Source: a virus
DNA length: 26,724 nucleotides
Strand: one strand, 5' to 3'
IMG/VR virus record: IMGVR_UViG_3300037166_000313
Location: 1 to 26,724 of that record
Part shown: positions 21,506 to 26,724 of the stretch, one piece after another
Position numbering within the stretch: position 1 is the first letter of the stretch
Layout: every line of letters begins with the position of its first letter
Position numbers and translations under genes: made by a program
The notes under the pieces: generated by a model
Databases searched by the model: none
Told to the model about the DNA's origin: nothing
Seen by the model: the letters and a program-made list of their open reading frames with translations, nothing else

Positions 21506-23080
21506 ATGAAATTCTCCCTCTCGCTTGGCAGCTTCAACCTATCCGTCGGCAAGAATGTTCCGGCCGCCACCGGCAAGCGCAGTTTCGCCGCCGGCAGCAT
21601 CAACCGCCTGACGAGCGACTGGTCCACCACGGTGACCAGCGCCGATGTCGAGGCCCGCAACGACGTCACCAAACTTCGCAGCCGGTGCCGCGAGCTCGAG
21701 CGGGACGATCCTTATGCGCGCCACTATTTCAAGCTGCTGCGCAATAACGTGCTCGGGTGGCAAGGGATGCGGTTGGAAATGAAGGTCAAGGACCCCAGCG
21801 GCTCCCTCGACATCGAAGCCAACACGATGATTCAAGATGCCTGGGAGAAGTGGGGCAAAAAGAAGAACTGCACCGTGCAGCGCAACCTGAGCTGGCGCAC
21901 CGTCTGTTGGCTGGTCATCACCGCGCCGGCTCGTGACGGTGGCGTCCTGCTCCGGAAAGTCCGCGGCTTCGACAACGAATTCGGTTTCGCCCTGCAGCTT
22001 TTGGAAATCGACCTGCTCGACGTTTATTACAACGTCCCGAACTGCGGCCGCGACCAGGGCAGCCCCGGCAACGAGATCCGCATGGGCGTCGAGCTGAACC
22101 AGTGGAAAGAGCCGGTCGCGTATCATCTCTGGACTCGTCACCCGGGCGATTACAACAGCGCCTCCGGCTTCAAACGCGAGCGCATCCCCGCCGCGGACAT
22201 TATTCACCTGTTCATGCCCGACCGTGTCATGCAGACCATCGGCACGCCCTGGATCACCAGCGCAATGCTCCGCCTGAACATGTTGAACGGCTATGAGGAA
22301 GCAGAGTTGGTAGCCGCGCGGACCGCCGCCTGCAAGGGCGGTTACATCACGAAAGAGAAACCCGAACAGTACACCGGCGACGACGTGGACCATGAAGGCA
22401 ACCAGGTCGAGGAAATGGAGCCCGGCGTCGTCCGCGAACTCGACCCCGGCCAGGGCTTCGTCGAGCACGACCCGAAGCATCCGAACACCGCCTACCCCGC
22501 TTACATCAAGCAAGTCCTCCGCGGCGCCGCCGCCGGCATGAGCGTGAACTACAACACGCTGGCTAATGATTTGGAGGGCGTGAACTATTCGAGCCTGCGT
22601 GCCGGCACCCTAGAGGACCGCGAAGAATGGATGATGGTTCAGGAGTGGTTTGCGGAGGATCTCTGCGACGCGGTTTTTGAAGCCTGGCTACCGATGTCAA
22701 TCCTCTCCAACCAGGTCGCGCTGCCCATGGCTAAGCTCGACAAGTTCATGGCCCAGACCTGGCAAGGCCGCCGCTGGCCCTGGGTGGACCCGCTGAAGGA
22801 CATTCAAGCGACGGTGATGGCCATTAACAACCGGCTGGAGTCCCGCACCGGCGCCGCCGCCGACCAGGGCAACGATCTGGGCGAGCTGTTCAACCAGATC
22901 GAAGCCGAAGAGGCATTGGCCAAAGCGAAGAACGTCGAACTCCCCGCCCTGGGGAGCCAGCCGCCGGCGGACATCGAGGACGATGACACCCCGCCCAAGA
23001 AACCGGTCAAGGAAGGCGAAGAAGCCCCCGAGGGCGGCCTGCCCCCCGTCCCTAAGAAGCCTTCCAAGCCCAAAAAGTGA
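21506..23080 (+). CDS. Portal protein (lambda gpB family)
   Basis: A 524-aa portal, forming the dodecameric DNA gate at the capsid vertex. Family features: LRSRCRELERDDPYARHYFKLLRNNVLGWQG (about residues 52-82), IQDAWEKWGKKKNC, DGGVLLRKV, IPAADIIHLFMPDRVMQTIGTPWITSAM, RTAACKGGYI, and GMSVNYNTLANDLEGVNYSSLRAG, the conserved stem/wing region, followed by WVDPLKDIQATVMAINN. The last ~45 residues are a Pro/Lys/Glu-rich tail. Length is typical. ATG 21506 follows the connector stop by 7 nt. The stop TGA lies inside a 16-bp palindrome. It is on the opposite strand to both the capsid and terminase genes, which is unusual. Confidence 0.93.
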   Translation: MKFSLSLGSFNLSVGKNVPAATGKRSFAAGSINRLTSDWSTTVTSADVEARNDVTKLRSRCRELERDDPYARHYFKLLRNNVLGWQGMRLEMKVKDPSGSLDIEANTMIQDAWEKWGKKKNCTVQRNLSWRTVCWLVITAPARDGGVLLRKVRGFDNEFGFALQLLEIDLLDVYYNVPNCGRDQGSPGNEIRMGVELNQWKEPVAYHLWTRHPGDYNSASGFKRERIPAADIIHLFMPDRVMQTIGTPWITSAMLRLNMLNGYEEAELVAARTAACKGGYITKEKPEQYTGDDVDHEGNQVEEMEPGVVRELDPGQGFVEHDPKHPNTAYPAYIKQVLRGAAAGMSVNYNTLANDLEGVNYSSLRAGTLEDREEWMMVQEWFAEDLCDAVFEAWLPMSILSNQVALPMAKLDKFMAQTWQGRRWPWVDPLKDIQATVMAINNRLESRTGAAADQGNDLGELFNQIEAEEALAKAKNVELPALGSQPPADIEDDDTPPKKPVKEGEEAPEGGLPPVPKKPSKPKK

Positions 23081-23092
23081 CCCCGGGGTCAC
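23077..23092. repeat. 16-bp perfect palindrome, copy 3
   Basis: GTGACCCCGGGGTCAC with AAAAA on the left and TTCG on the right. It contains the portal stop codon (TGA 23078-23080). It shares AAAAGTGACCCC with copy 1 and GGGGTCACTT with copy 2. Confidence 0.85.
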
Positions 23093-23103
23093 TTCGCTGC
23101 CGC

Positions 23104-23427
23104 ATGACCCAAATCACCTTCGACCAGCGCGTAAACGAGTGGGAAGACAAGGCGATCGACGCCGACGGTTGGTGGCAGCGCCCGGACCTGGCTCCCGGAT
23201 CGGCCTGGTGGGCCCGGGGCACTGACGACCAGATCGCCTGCCTGAGATTCGTCTGTCCGTGTGGCTGTGGTTCCGTCGGCACGTGCCCGGTCAAGCCAGG
23301 CTTCGGCAGTGGCCACTGGACCTGGGACGGCAATGAAACCCTGCCCACTCTCTCACCGAGCATTTTCAAGCTCAGCGGCTGCCGCTGGCACGGTCACCTG
23401 GTGAAGGGAGTCTTTGTGCCTTGTTGA
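23104..23427 (+). CDS. DUF6527-like, Cys-rich protein
   Basis: A 107-aa protein, ATG 23104. It contains FVCPCGCGSVGTCPV (around residues 49-63), a Trp-rich middle (GSGHWTWDG), TLSPSIF, and a C-terminal GCRWHGHLVKGVFVPC. The order Cys-rich CxCG, 'LsPSI', 'GC..H..v..G.v' matches the DUF6527 family, found often in phages and prophages and probably metal-binding; function unknown. It follows the portal gene by 23 nt and is probably cotranscribed. Its last 75 bp overlap the convergent gene 23353-23661. Confidence 0.7.
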   Translation: MTQITFDQRVNEWEDKAIDADGWWQRPDLAPGSAWWARGTDDQIACLRFVCPCGCGSVGTCPVKPGFGSGHWTWDGNETLPTLSPSIFKLSGCRWHGHLVKGVFVPC

Positions 23428-23661
23428 ACTAAACCAGGCCACGGCCAGCCAGGCAAACAAAGCAACGATGAATCCCACCCTGAGCATCACGCGAAAGCTC
23501 GAATCGTTTTCTTCGGTCGGCGAGCGCCGATAGGTTTCCTTTGGTTGCCCGCGGTGCGGTGGTTCTGGAACAAGTCGGCCCATATCGTCTAACTGGTGCG
23601 TGTGCGTGTGCTTCGGAAATCCGGGCTGACGACAATCGCACCCTACAAGAACCACGCTCAC
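23353..23661 (-). CDS. Small membrane protein, distal gene of control operon
   Basis: A 102-aa protein. GTG 23661 overlaps the preceding stop in GTGA. The first half is polar (MSVVLVGCDCRQPGFPKHTHTH) and the second has one strong transmembrane segment (MLRVGFIVALFAWLAVAWF, about residues 59-77) and a short charged tail. The N-terminal VVLVGC with Cys8 is too short for a standard lipoprotein signal. Its 3' end overlaps the DUF6527 gene on the other strand. Confidence is moderate; the coupling with the operon is the main support. Confidence 0.55.
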   Translation of the reverse strand: MSVVLVGCDCRQPGFPKHTHTHQLDDMGRLVPEPPHRGQPKETYRRSPTEENDSSFRVMLRVGFIVALFAWLAVAWFSSTRHKDSLHQVTVPAAAAELENAR

Positions 23662-23945
23662 AGCTTCTCCGCCCGAACCATCAGCCTGTCCTCATCGCGT
23701 GTAAAGATTATCCGATACATAGGCGGAAACATACCTATCGGCACTGGTTCAAACAACTCAGAGAGGGCGGTGTATTCGAAGCAGTCGTTCCAATAAAGCT
23801 GCTCGCATCTCACAACCACGACTTGGGCCATCAGCGGGAGCAAAAGCTTCCAATCTTCCATCGTTGCCCAAGCGACCGTGAATCGCCCCAAGCGCCGGGA
23901 CAGTTGTTGAGCCTTGGCTATTGGCTCTTGGCGATTAGCGATCAT
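23658..23945 (-). CDS. Hypothetical protein of control operon
   Basis: A 95-aa protein. The start is ATG 23945, overlapping the upstream stop as ATGA; a longer frame upstream is antisense noise. Residues 2-11 (IANRQEPIAK) are encoded by a heptamer array, so the true N-terminus may be partly repeat-derived. The rest (WKLLLPLMAQVVVVRCEQLYWN, ALSELFEPVPIGMFPPMYRIIF, DRLMVRAEKL) has an alpha/beta appearance. No recognised domain. Loss or gain of a single 7-bp unit right after the start codon would switch the gene off. Confidence 0.6.
   Translation of the reverse strand: MIANRQEPIAKAQQLSRRLGRFTVAWATMEDWKLLLPLMAQVVVVRCEQLYWNDCFEYTALSELFEPVPIGMFPPMYRIIFTRDEDRLMVRAEKL
23914..23941. repeat. Heptamer array F, right after a start codon
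   Basis: TTGGCTA, TTGGCTC, TTGGCGA, TTAGCGA (+ strand), followed immediately by TCAT, the ATGA overlap of two control-operon genes. Confidence 0.85.
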
Positions 23946-24736
23946 AGTCTCCCCGCAAAAAAGAGCACTGGCTCCAGCCACTCTTTCCAAGCCGCGCGCC
24001 GCTCAGCCGTCCAGAACCGCGTCAGGTCGGGCCCCGCGGGATCTGGCAGCCTCCGAATGCACGAATCAAACCCGTCCAACCACTTCCTTGGCGATTCCGT
24101 CACAGGCCCGTCGCTCTTGAGCGCATTGTTTTCGCCCTGGCTGAGCCGGATTTGCTGCCGCAGCTCGGCGACCGGCAGATTCTCGTCCACGACCTTATCG
24201 AGCCACTTGTCCTGCTCTTTCGCCGGCAGTGGCGCAACTTCCGCGTGTTTCGACCAGCCCACTGTGTCACGACGTCGTGACAGTTCTACGTGCATGGACA
24301 CCCAAGCCAGGTTGCGCAGTGTGCCATAATTGATGCCGTGCGACTCCGCAAATTCCTTGAGCGCACCCCGCCGAGGCCTTGGCGATTGGCGATTAGTGCT
24401 CGGCGATTCCCCATCGTCCTGAACACCTTCAAACTTCCGGAGGCCGAAAGCCGCCCAATCCCCGAGCCACCATTGCATGACCTGGTCCGCCCGGGTCAGC
24501 CGCCGCCCAATGGCCGCCCAACCGTCCATGTCGAGCGTTTCTGGCAACCGCAGTTCGACCGGCGTGAACTCCGCGCCGCGTGCGGCCAATTCTGATTCCA
24601 CGTATTCAATCGCCAGCGTGTGGGGGGCAGAAGACTTGTTAGCCAGTCCGCTCTCCTGCGTCCACCTCTGCAACTGCCTGGATTGGCGTTCCTGGAATTC
24701 CTGCGCCTTGGGGCTCGTCCTTTTGAGAGCTCTCAT
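23942..24736 (-). CDS. LmbU-like DNA-binding protein
   Basis: A 264-aa protein. It carries the pattern of the LmbU regulator family and related phage/plasmid proteins: DGWAAIGRRL (71-80), VMQWWLGDWAAFG (86-98), INYGTLRNLAWVSMHV (135-150), ELSRRRDTVGWSKHAEVAPLP (151-171) and EQDKWLDKVV...ELRQQI (174-196). LmbU controls lincomycin genes by DNA binding; here a regulatory or replication-related role is inferred. Residues 110-121 come from a heptamer array, inserted exactly between two conserved blocks. The codons for LSRRRD contain a perfect 18-bp palindrome. ATG 24736 overlaps the stop of the zinc-ribbon gene (ATGA), so the true N-terminus is much shorter than the open frame. Confidence 0.75.
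   Translation of the reverse strand: MRALKRTSPKAQEFQERQSRQLQRWTQESGLANKSSAPHTLAIEYVESELAARGAEFTPVELRLPETLDMDGWAAIGRRLTRADQVMQWWLGDWAAFGLRKFEGVQDDGESPSTNRQSPRPRRGALKEFAESHGINYGTLRNLAWVSMHVELSRRRDTVGWSKHAEVAPLPAKEQDKWLDKVVDENLPVAELRQQIRLSQGENNALKSDGPVTESPRKWLDGFDSCIRRLPDPAGPDLTRFWTAERRAAWKEWLEPVLFFAGRL
24265..24282. promoter_or_regulatory. 18-bp perfect palindrome TGTCACGACGTCGTGACA
   Basis: It lies within the LmbU-like gene, over codons for LSRRRD. Each half is TGTCACGA, the same octamer found at 1921 and 2141 in the candidate attachment region. It may be an operator or recombinase arm site; coding constraint is the alternative. Confidence 0.4.
24379..24413. repeat. Heptamer array G, inside the LmbU-like gene
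   Basis: TTGGCGA, TTGGCGA, TTAGTGC, TCGGCGA, TTCCCCA (+ strand). It encodes the Ser/Pro/Arg linker STNRQSPRPRR between the two conserved blocks of the protein. Confidence 0.8.
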
Positions 24737-25197
24737 GTTTTTCTGGGCCTCCGATTGCTGAGCCGGAACTTGTCGCAGGTGGCCTCGTCCCTCATGTAGC
24801 GCGACGGCGGCAATCCCAATGCCGCGCAGATCAAATGACATTGCTTGCTGACAGTCGCCCGGCGCACTCCCCATTGTTTGGCATACTCGGCCATCGAGAC
24901 GCCTTCGGCAAAAGCGTCTCCGGTCGAAATGAGGTAGCATCCGAGGGTGAATTTGGAGTTGCGCGCCCCTTGCAGGAGCTGCAGGAACCGCCGGTAAAAC
25001 TCTGACCGGGTAATCGAGGACGCCGCGGCGCCGTCCGTGCTCGCCCCCGAGGCCTCGACCGTGTTGGAACACTTCGGGCACACCGGATTAACCGCGCGCT
25101 GGCATCGCGGACAAAACGCCTCGAGGAAATGGTCGGCGGGATCGTCGCAGGCAGAGGCCACGGGTAAATCGGCAATATCGGCAATAGCACTACACAT
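24733..25197 (-). CDS. Zinc-ribbon / helix-turn-helix DNA-binding protein
   Basis: A 154-aa protein and the first gene of the leftward control operon. Cys29, Cys32, Cys40 and Cys43 (FCPRCQRAVNPVCPKC) form a zinc ribbon. A linker follows, then a helical region (SEFYRRFLQLLQGARNSKFTLGCYLI) and a helix-turn-helix near residues 102-121 (MAEYAKQWGVRRATVSKQC). The C-terminus is basic. This suggests a sequence-specific DNA-binding regulator; a small-terminase-like role is less likely but possible. ATG 25197 has no clear Shine-Dalgarno. It is coupled to the LmbU-like gene by ATGA. It faces the LuxR-type gene across an 84-bp shared regulatory region. Confidence 0.75.
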   Translation of the reverse strand: MCSAIADIADLPVASACDDPADHFLEAFCPRCQRAVNPVCPKCSNTVEASGASTDGAAASSITRSEFYRRFLQLLQGARNSKFTLGCYLISTGDAFAEGVSMAEYAKQWGVRRATVSKQCHLICAALGLPPSRYMRDEATCDKFRLSNRRPRKT

Positions 25198-25281
25198 CTG
25201 TTGCCCGCCAATATCGGCGGTTCTCTCCCTGCCCGGTAGTCAACTGGTGGTCTTACCCACCAAAACCGCATATATTAGGAA
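25198..25281. promoter_or_regulatory. Divergent control region with two dyads
   Basis: Between the two divergent regulator genes. It contains CCGCCAATATCGGCGG (25205-25220, one mismatched pair) and TGGTGG...CCACCA (25245-25262). TATATT at 25271-25276 is a good -10 hexamer placed so that transcription would start at the LuxR-type ATG. A TTGACT at 25243-25238 points leftward, but has no -10 at normal spacing. These look like an operator region; no binding factor can be assigned. Confidence 0.5.
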
Positions 25282-25599
25282 ATGTCACCGCCGCACCGCG
25301 CCCACACCCGGCTCCGCCGCCCGCTGAGTCCACGCGAACGAGAGATCGTCGAACTCCAGCGCGCCGGCCTCTGCCAGAAAGAAATCGCCGTCCAGCTCGG
25401 CATCGCCCTGGCCACCGTCAAAACCCACTTCACCCGCGCCTTTGAAAAGACCGGCGCCCGAAACAGCCTCGAACTCCAGCAGCTCATCCGCTGTCGCGAC
25501 TGCGTCCGTCTGCAGCCCATAGCCAACAAAATCAAAGCCATTCTCGCCATGAGCGACCACGCCGTCGCTTTCCAAAAATGCTGGCCCCCTCTGCGCTGA
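25282..25599 (+). CDS. Stand-alone LuxR-type (GerE) HTH regulator
   Basis: A 105-aa protein made almost only of a LuxR/GerE DNA-binding domain: LSPREREIVELQRAGLCQKEIAVQLGIALATVKTHF (about residues 15-50) and KTGARNSLELQQLI. The four-helix pattern with 'tvKtHl..if.Ktga.nr.el' is complete. No receiver or ligand-binding domain is present, so its activity is probably set by amount or a partner. The ATG at 25282 has AGGA only 1 nt away, too close for normal initiation, while a TATATT lies 6 nt upstream; a leaderless mRNA is plausible. It is divergent from the control operon and upstream of a hairpin at 25654. Confidence 0.85.
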   Translation: MSPPHRAHTRLRRPLSPREREIVELQRAGLCQKEIAVQLGIALATVKTHFTRAFEKTGARNSLELQQLIRCRDCVRLQPIANKIKAILAMSDHAVAFQKCWPPLR

Positions 25600-25653
25600 C
25601 AGCCCCAGGGCCATCCAGCCCGGAAATCCCGTAGATCACCGTTTCCCTCGAAA

Positions 25654-25671
25654 GAATCCTTCTCAGGATTC
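25654..25671 (+). terminator. Hairpin downstream of the LuxR-type gene
   Basis: GAATCCT-TCTC-AGGATTC, a perfect 7-bp stem 54 nt after the stop. A TTTTT run comes only about 12 nt later, so it is a weak intrinsic terminator at best. Confidence 0.4.
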
Positions 25672-25807
25672 GATTAGAGGCGTTTTTGCGGCTTGCTTGG
25701 GCATAGATGGTGGGGGTAAAACCAACGGAGTGGAACGCCGCGCCGCACCGGACCATGCATAGGCCAAGCAGCATCTGCGGCGGCGCCCCGGGAGGCAGGC
25801 CACCTGA

Positions 25808-25851
25808 CCGGGCGGGGGACGAGAGGCACGAATACAGCACCCCCCGCCCGG
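25808..25851. repeat. 11-bp perfect GC-rich inverted repeat
   Basis: CCGGGCGGGGG (25808-25818) and CCCCCGCCCGG (25841-25851) separated by 22 nt. There is no U-tract on either side. It lies just upstream of the extended -10 element. Confidence 0.7.
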
Positions 25852-25871
25852 GACCGCCCCGGCTCGGCTTG

Positions 25872-25880
25872 TGCTATAGT
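25872..25880 (+). promoter_or_regulatory. Extended -10 promoter candidate
   Basis: TGC followed by TATAGT, matching the TGn-TATAAT form of sigma-70 promoters, with no clear -35 upstream. The predicted start is near 25887, about 42 nt before an ATG preceded by GAGGGAAC. Confidence 0.4.
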
Positions 25881-25928
25881 GTTTCTAAGGCTCGGCCCTG
25901 CGTGAGGGATAATCAGCCAAGAGGGAAC

Positions 25929-26222
25929 ATGTTCGGTGTAGCGATACGGTTCGGGCATGACCAGCCAGATGAGTATGGTAAGCTGGCGGACAGGTGTAAC
26001 ACGGCGAAACCACAAACGCGCCGACCTCTTGGACATCGGGTTAATCCCGAAGCCTACCCTCACTTCCTCCACGCCGAAACAAACCCGCCCCGTCCCGGCC
26101 GCCGCGGTCGCAGCGCTTTCGGAATCGGTTTGGCCGCCACCGGTGGCGTGGCCGGCGCTGCTGAACTTTGGCCCTTGGACTCGGGGCTTTGGACTTCTCC
26201 CCCTGCAGGCTTCAGCTCGTAA
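25929..26222 (+). CDS. Possible small gene, antisense to terminase end
   Basis: A 97-aa frame, ATG 25929, preceded by GAGGG (3 nt spacing) and an extended -10 at 25872. The first ~40 residues (MFGVAIRFGHDQPDEYGKLADRC) look protein-like; the rest is antisense to the terminase C-terminal tail and has a low-complexity look. The upstream signals are the only reason to list it. It may instead be a non-coding RNA or nothing. Confidence 0.2.
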   Translation: MFGVAIRFGHDQPDEYGKLADRCNTAKPQTRRPLGHRVNPEAYPHFLHAETNPPRPGRRGRSAFGIGLAATGGVAGAAELWPLDSGLWTSPPAGFSS

Positions 26223-26724
26223 ACCTTCACGACCGGTTCCGGCAGCCCGGCCGCCAAGTGCTTGGCGATCGCCGTCAGGTTCGGTTTGAGAATATCTACG
26301 CCCGCCAGAAAGTACTTCCGGATGTCCAGCGCCTCATTCCGCTCCCTCACCTTTTCGTAACGCGACACCACCACCCCGCGCACCTTCGACTTCTTGAGCA
26401 CCTCGGCCGTGAGCTGAAGGAAATACTCCTCCGTAAACCCCTGCCCTTTCGGGTAGTGCATATACCGCGGCCCCTCTTCAGTAATGCGCAACCGTGCAAA
26501 CAGCGTATCCTTGGCCTGCTTGTCGCAAACCGCAAACGTTCTCAATCTGTAGTGCTTGTTAAACCTTGTGGTGACGAGAATCGGTGAATCCCCCCCTACA
26601 CCATATACGGGGAAAACCCTTACAACGCCCGACGCTTTGGCGAACTTCCGGACCTTGTGCGGTTTGTGCCGTGTATCGATCACCGTCGCCGTAATGGGCA
26701 GGACCGCCCCGTCCTCGCGCTGAT
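26060..26724 (-). CDS. Large terminase subunit, GpA family, C-terminal part
   Basis: 220 codons are visible; the gene continues past the right edge, and translation is open through the last codon (REDGAVLPITATVIDTRHK). This is the nuclease-domain end of a lambda GpA-type terminase, which packages DNA into the prohead. VIDTRHK with its Asp fits the first metal-binding strand. The segment DILKPNLTAIAKHL and the YPKGQGFTEEYFLQLTAEVL stretch match this family. RYMHYPKGQG..EEYF..L is a recognised GpA pattern. The last ~35 residues are a Pro/Ala/Arg-rich tail carrying a heptamer array. It is on the same strand as the capsid/tail operon but 5.3 kb away from it, separated by the control genes and the inverted portal block. 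Confidence 0.88.
   Translation of the reverse strand, partial: QREDGAVLPITATVIDTRHKPHKVRKFAKASGVVRVFPVYGVGGDSPILVTTRFNKHYRLRTFAVCDKQAKDTLFARLRITEEGPRYMHYPKGQGFTEEYFLQLTAEVLKKSKVRGVVVSRYEKVRERNEALDIRKYFLAGVDILKPNLTAIAKHLAAGLPEPVVKVYELKPAGGEVQSPESKGQSSAAPATPPVAAKPIPKALRPRRPGRGGFVSAWRK
26167..26194. repeat. Heptamer array H, in terminase C-terminal tail
   Basis: TTTGGCC, CTTGGAC, TCGGGGC, TTTGGAC (+ strand), encoding the VQSPESKGQSS region of the disordered terminase tail. Confidence 0.75.

Larger units (their letters stand above)
25600..26059. other. 460-bp structured intergenic region
   Basis: It contains a hairpin after the LuxR-type gene, an 11-bp perfect GC stem (25808-25851), an extended -10 promoter (25872-25880), a Shine-Dalgarno-like GAGGG (25921) and small hairpins near 25965-25990 and 26037-26049. 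The GC of the stem is very high while the flanks are less so. It could encode a small RNA, a leader, or a short gene; I recognise no RNA family. Confidence 0.4.

Noticed and set aside
21539-22513. 324-aa minus-strand frame opposite the portal
   Set aside because: Antisense to a clear portal protein; Val/Ala/Gly/Asp-rich shadow pattern with no motif.
20802-23429. CCTTGTTGAAC direct repeat at both ends of the portal block
   Set aside because: 11-bp direct repeat at 20802 and 23419. Direct repeats do not explain an inversion, and such a match may occur by chance; no flanking similarity.
23541-24329. 262-aa + strand frame opposite the control operon
   Set aside because: The minus-strand genes are linked by ATGA/GTGA overlaps and one carries the LmbU-like motifs; this frame is Ser/Arg-rich noise.
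25640-26060. Cobalamin-type riboswitch or hammerhead ribozyme
   Set aside because: Short stretches (AAGAGGGAAC, AGCCAGATGAG, CGAAAC) recall parts of these RNAs, but spacing and core residues do not match; for the hammerhead the CUGANGA core reads CAGATGA.
25674-26072. Leftward 132-aa frame after the terminase
   Set aside because: It needs a GTG start inside the terminase end, has an Arg/Pro-rich shadow-like composition and runs through the GC stem and the promoter-like element.

Overview
The window is a tailed-phage genome segment (prophage or phage contig) of about 60% GC, most likely from a Verrucomicrobiota host of the Pedosphaera/Limisphaerales type. The host assignment is an inference. 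It rests on the 'LSGWNLQASTNL...W...FFRA' beta-domain in the gene at 7016-8323, the zinc-ribbon/membrane protein at the left edge, and the many 7-bp-period repeat arrays. No rRNA or tRNA gene was seen.

Layout from left to right: (1) 1-1878, the end of a zinc-ribbon membrane protein gene and a tyrosine recombinase, both on +. (2) 1879-2402, a non-coding stretch with a 41-bp near-perfect palindrome, flanked almost symmetrically by GTCAC-type sites; this is the best candidate for the phage attachment site. (3) 2403-20712, a long leftward late operon. Read in transcription order from the right it encodes a prohead protease-major capsid fusion, a signal-peptide-bearing small protein, head-tail joining and tail completion candidates, a tail-tube candidate, a chaperone candidate, the tape measure, minor tail proteins, an 1104-aa tail/receptor-binding candidate, and then an unusual run of exported proteins: two fibre-like proteins with Sec signals, a secreted trypsin-like protease, a small exported peptide and two lipoproteins, plus two holin-like membrane peptides and a DUF1353 protein. 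(4) 20890-23427, a rightward block with a head-tail connector candidate, a lambda-type portal and a DUF6527-like protein. (5) 23353-25197, a leftward four-gene control operon in which all three junctions are 4-nt stop/start overlaps; it includes a zinc-ribbon/HTH protein and an LmbU-like DNA-binding protein. A stand-alone LuxR-type HTH gene lies divergently at 25282-25599. (6) 25600-26059, a structured non-coding region. (7) 26060-26724, the C-terminal part of a GpA-type large terminase on -, cut by the window edge.

The virion genes form a lambda/HK97-type siphovirus module. One inversion of 20.8-23.4 kb would restore the usual order terminase, connector, portal, protease-capsid. No endolysin, small terminase subunit, replication gene or CI-type repressor is recognisable here.

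Three things stand out: the exported-protein cassette inside a phage late operon, the candidate attP, and at least nine degenerate heptamer arrays placed only in linkers, protein termini or gene junctions.
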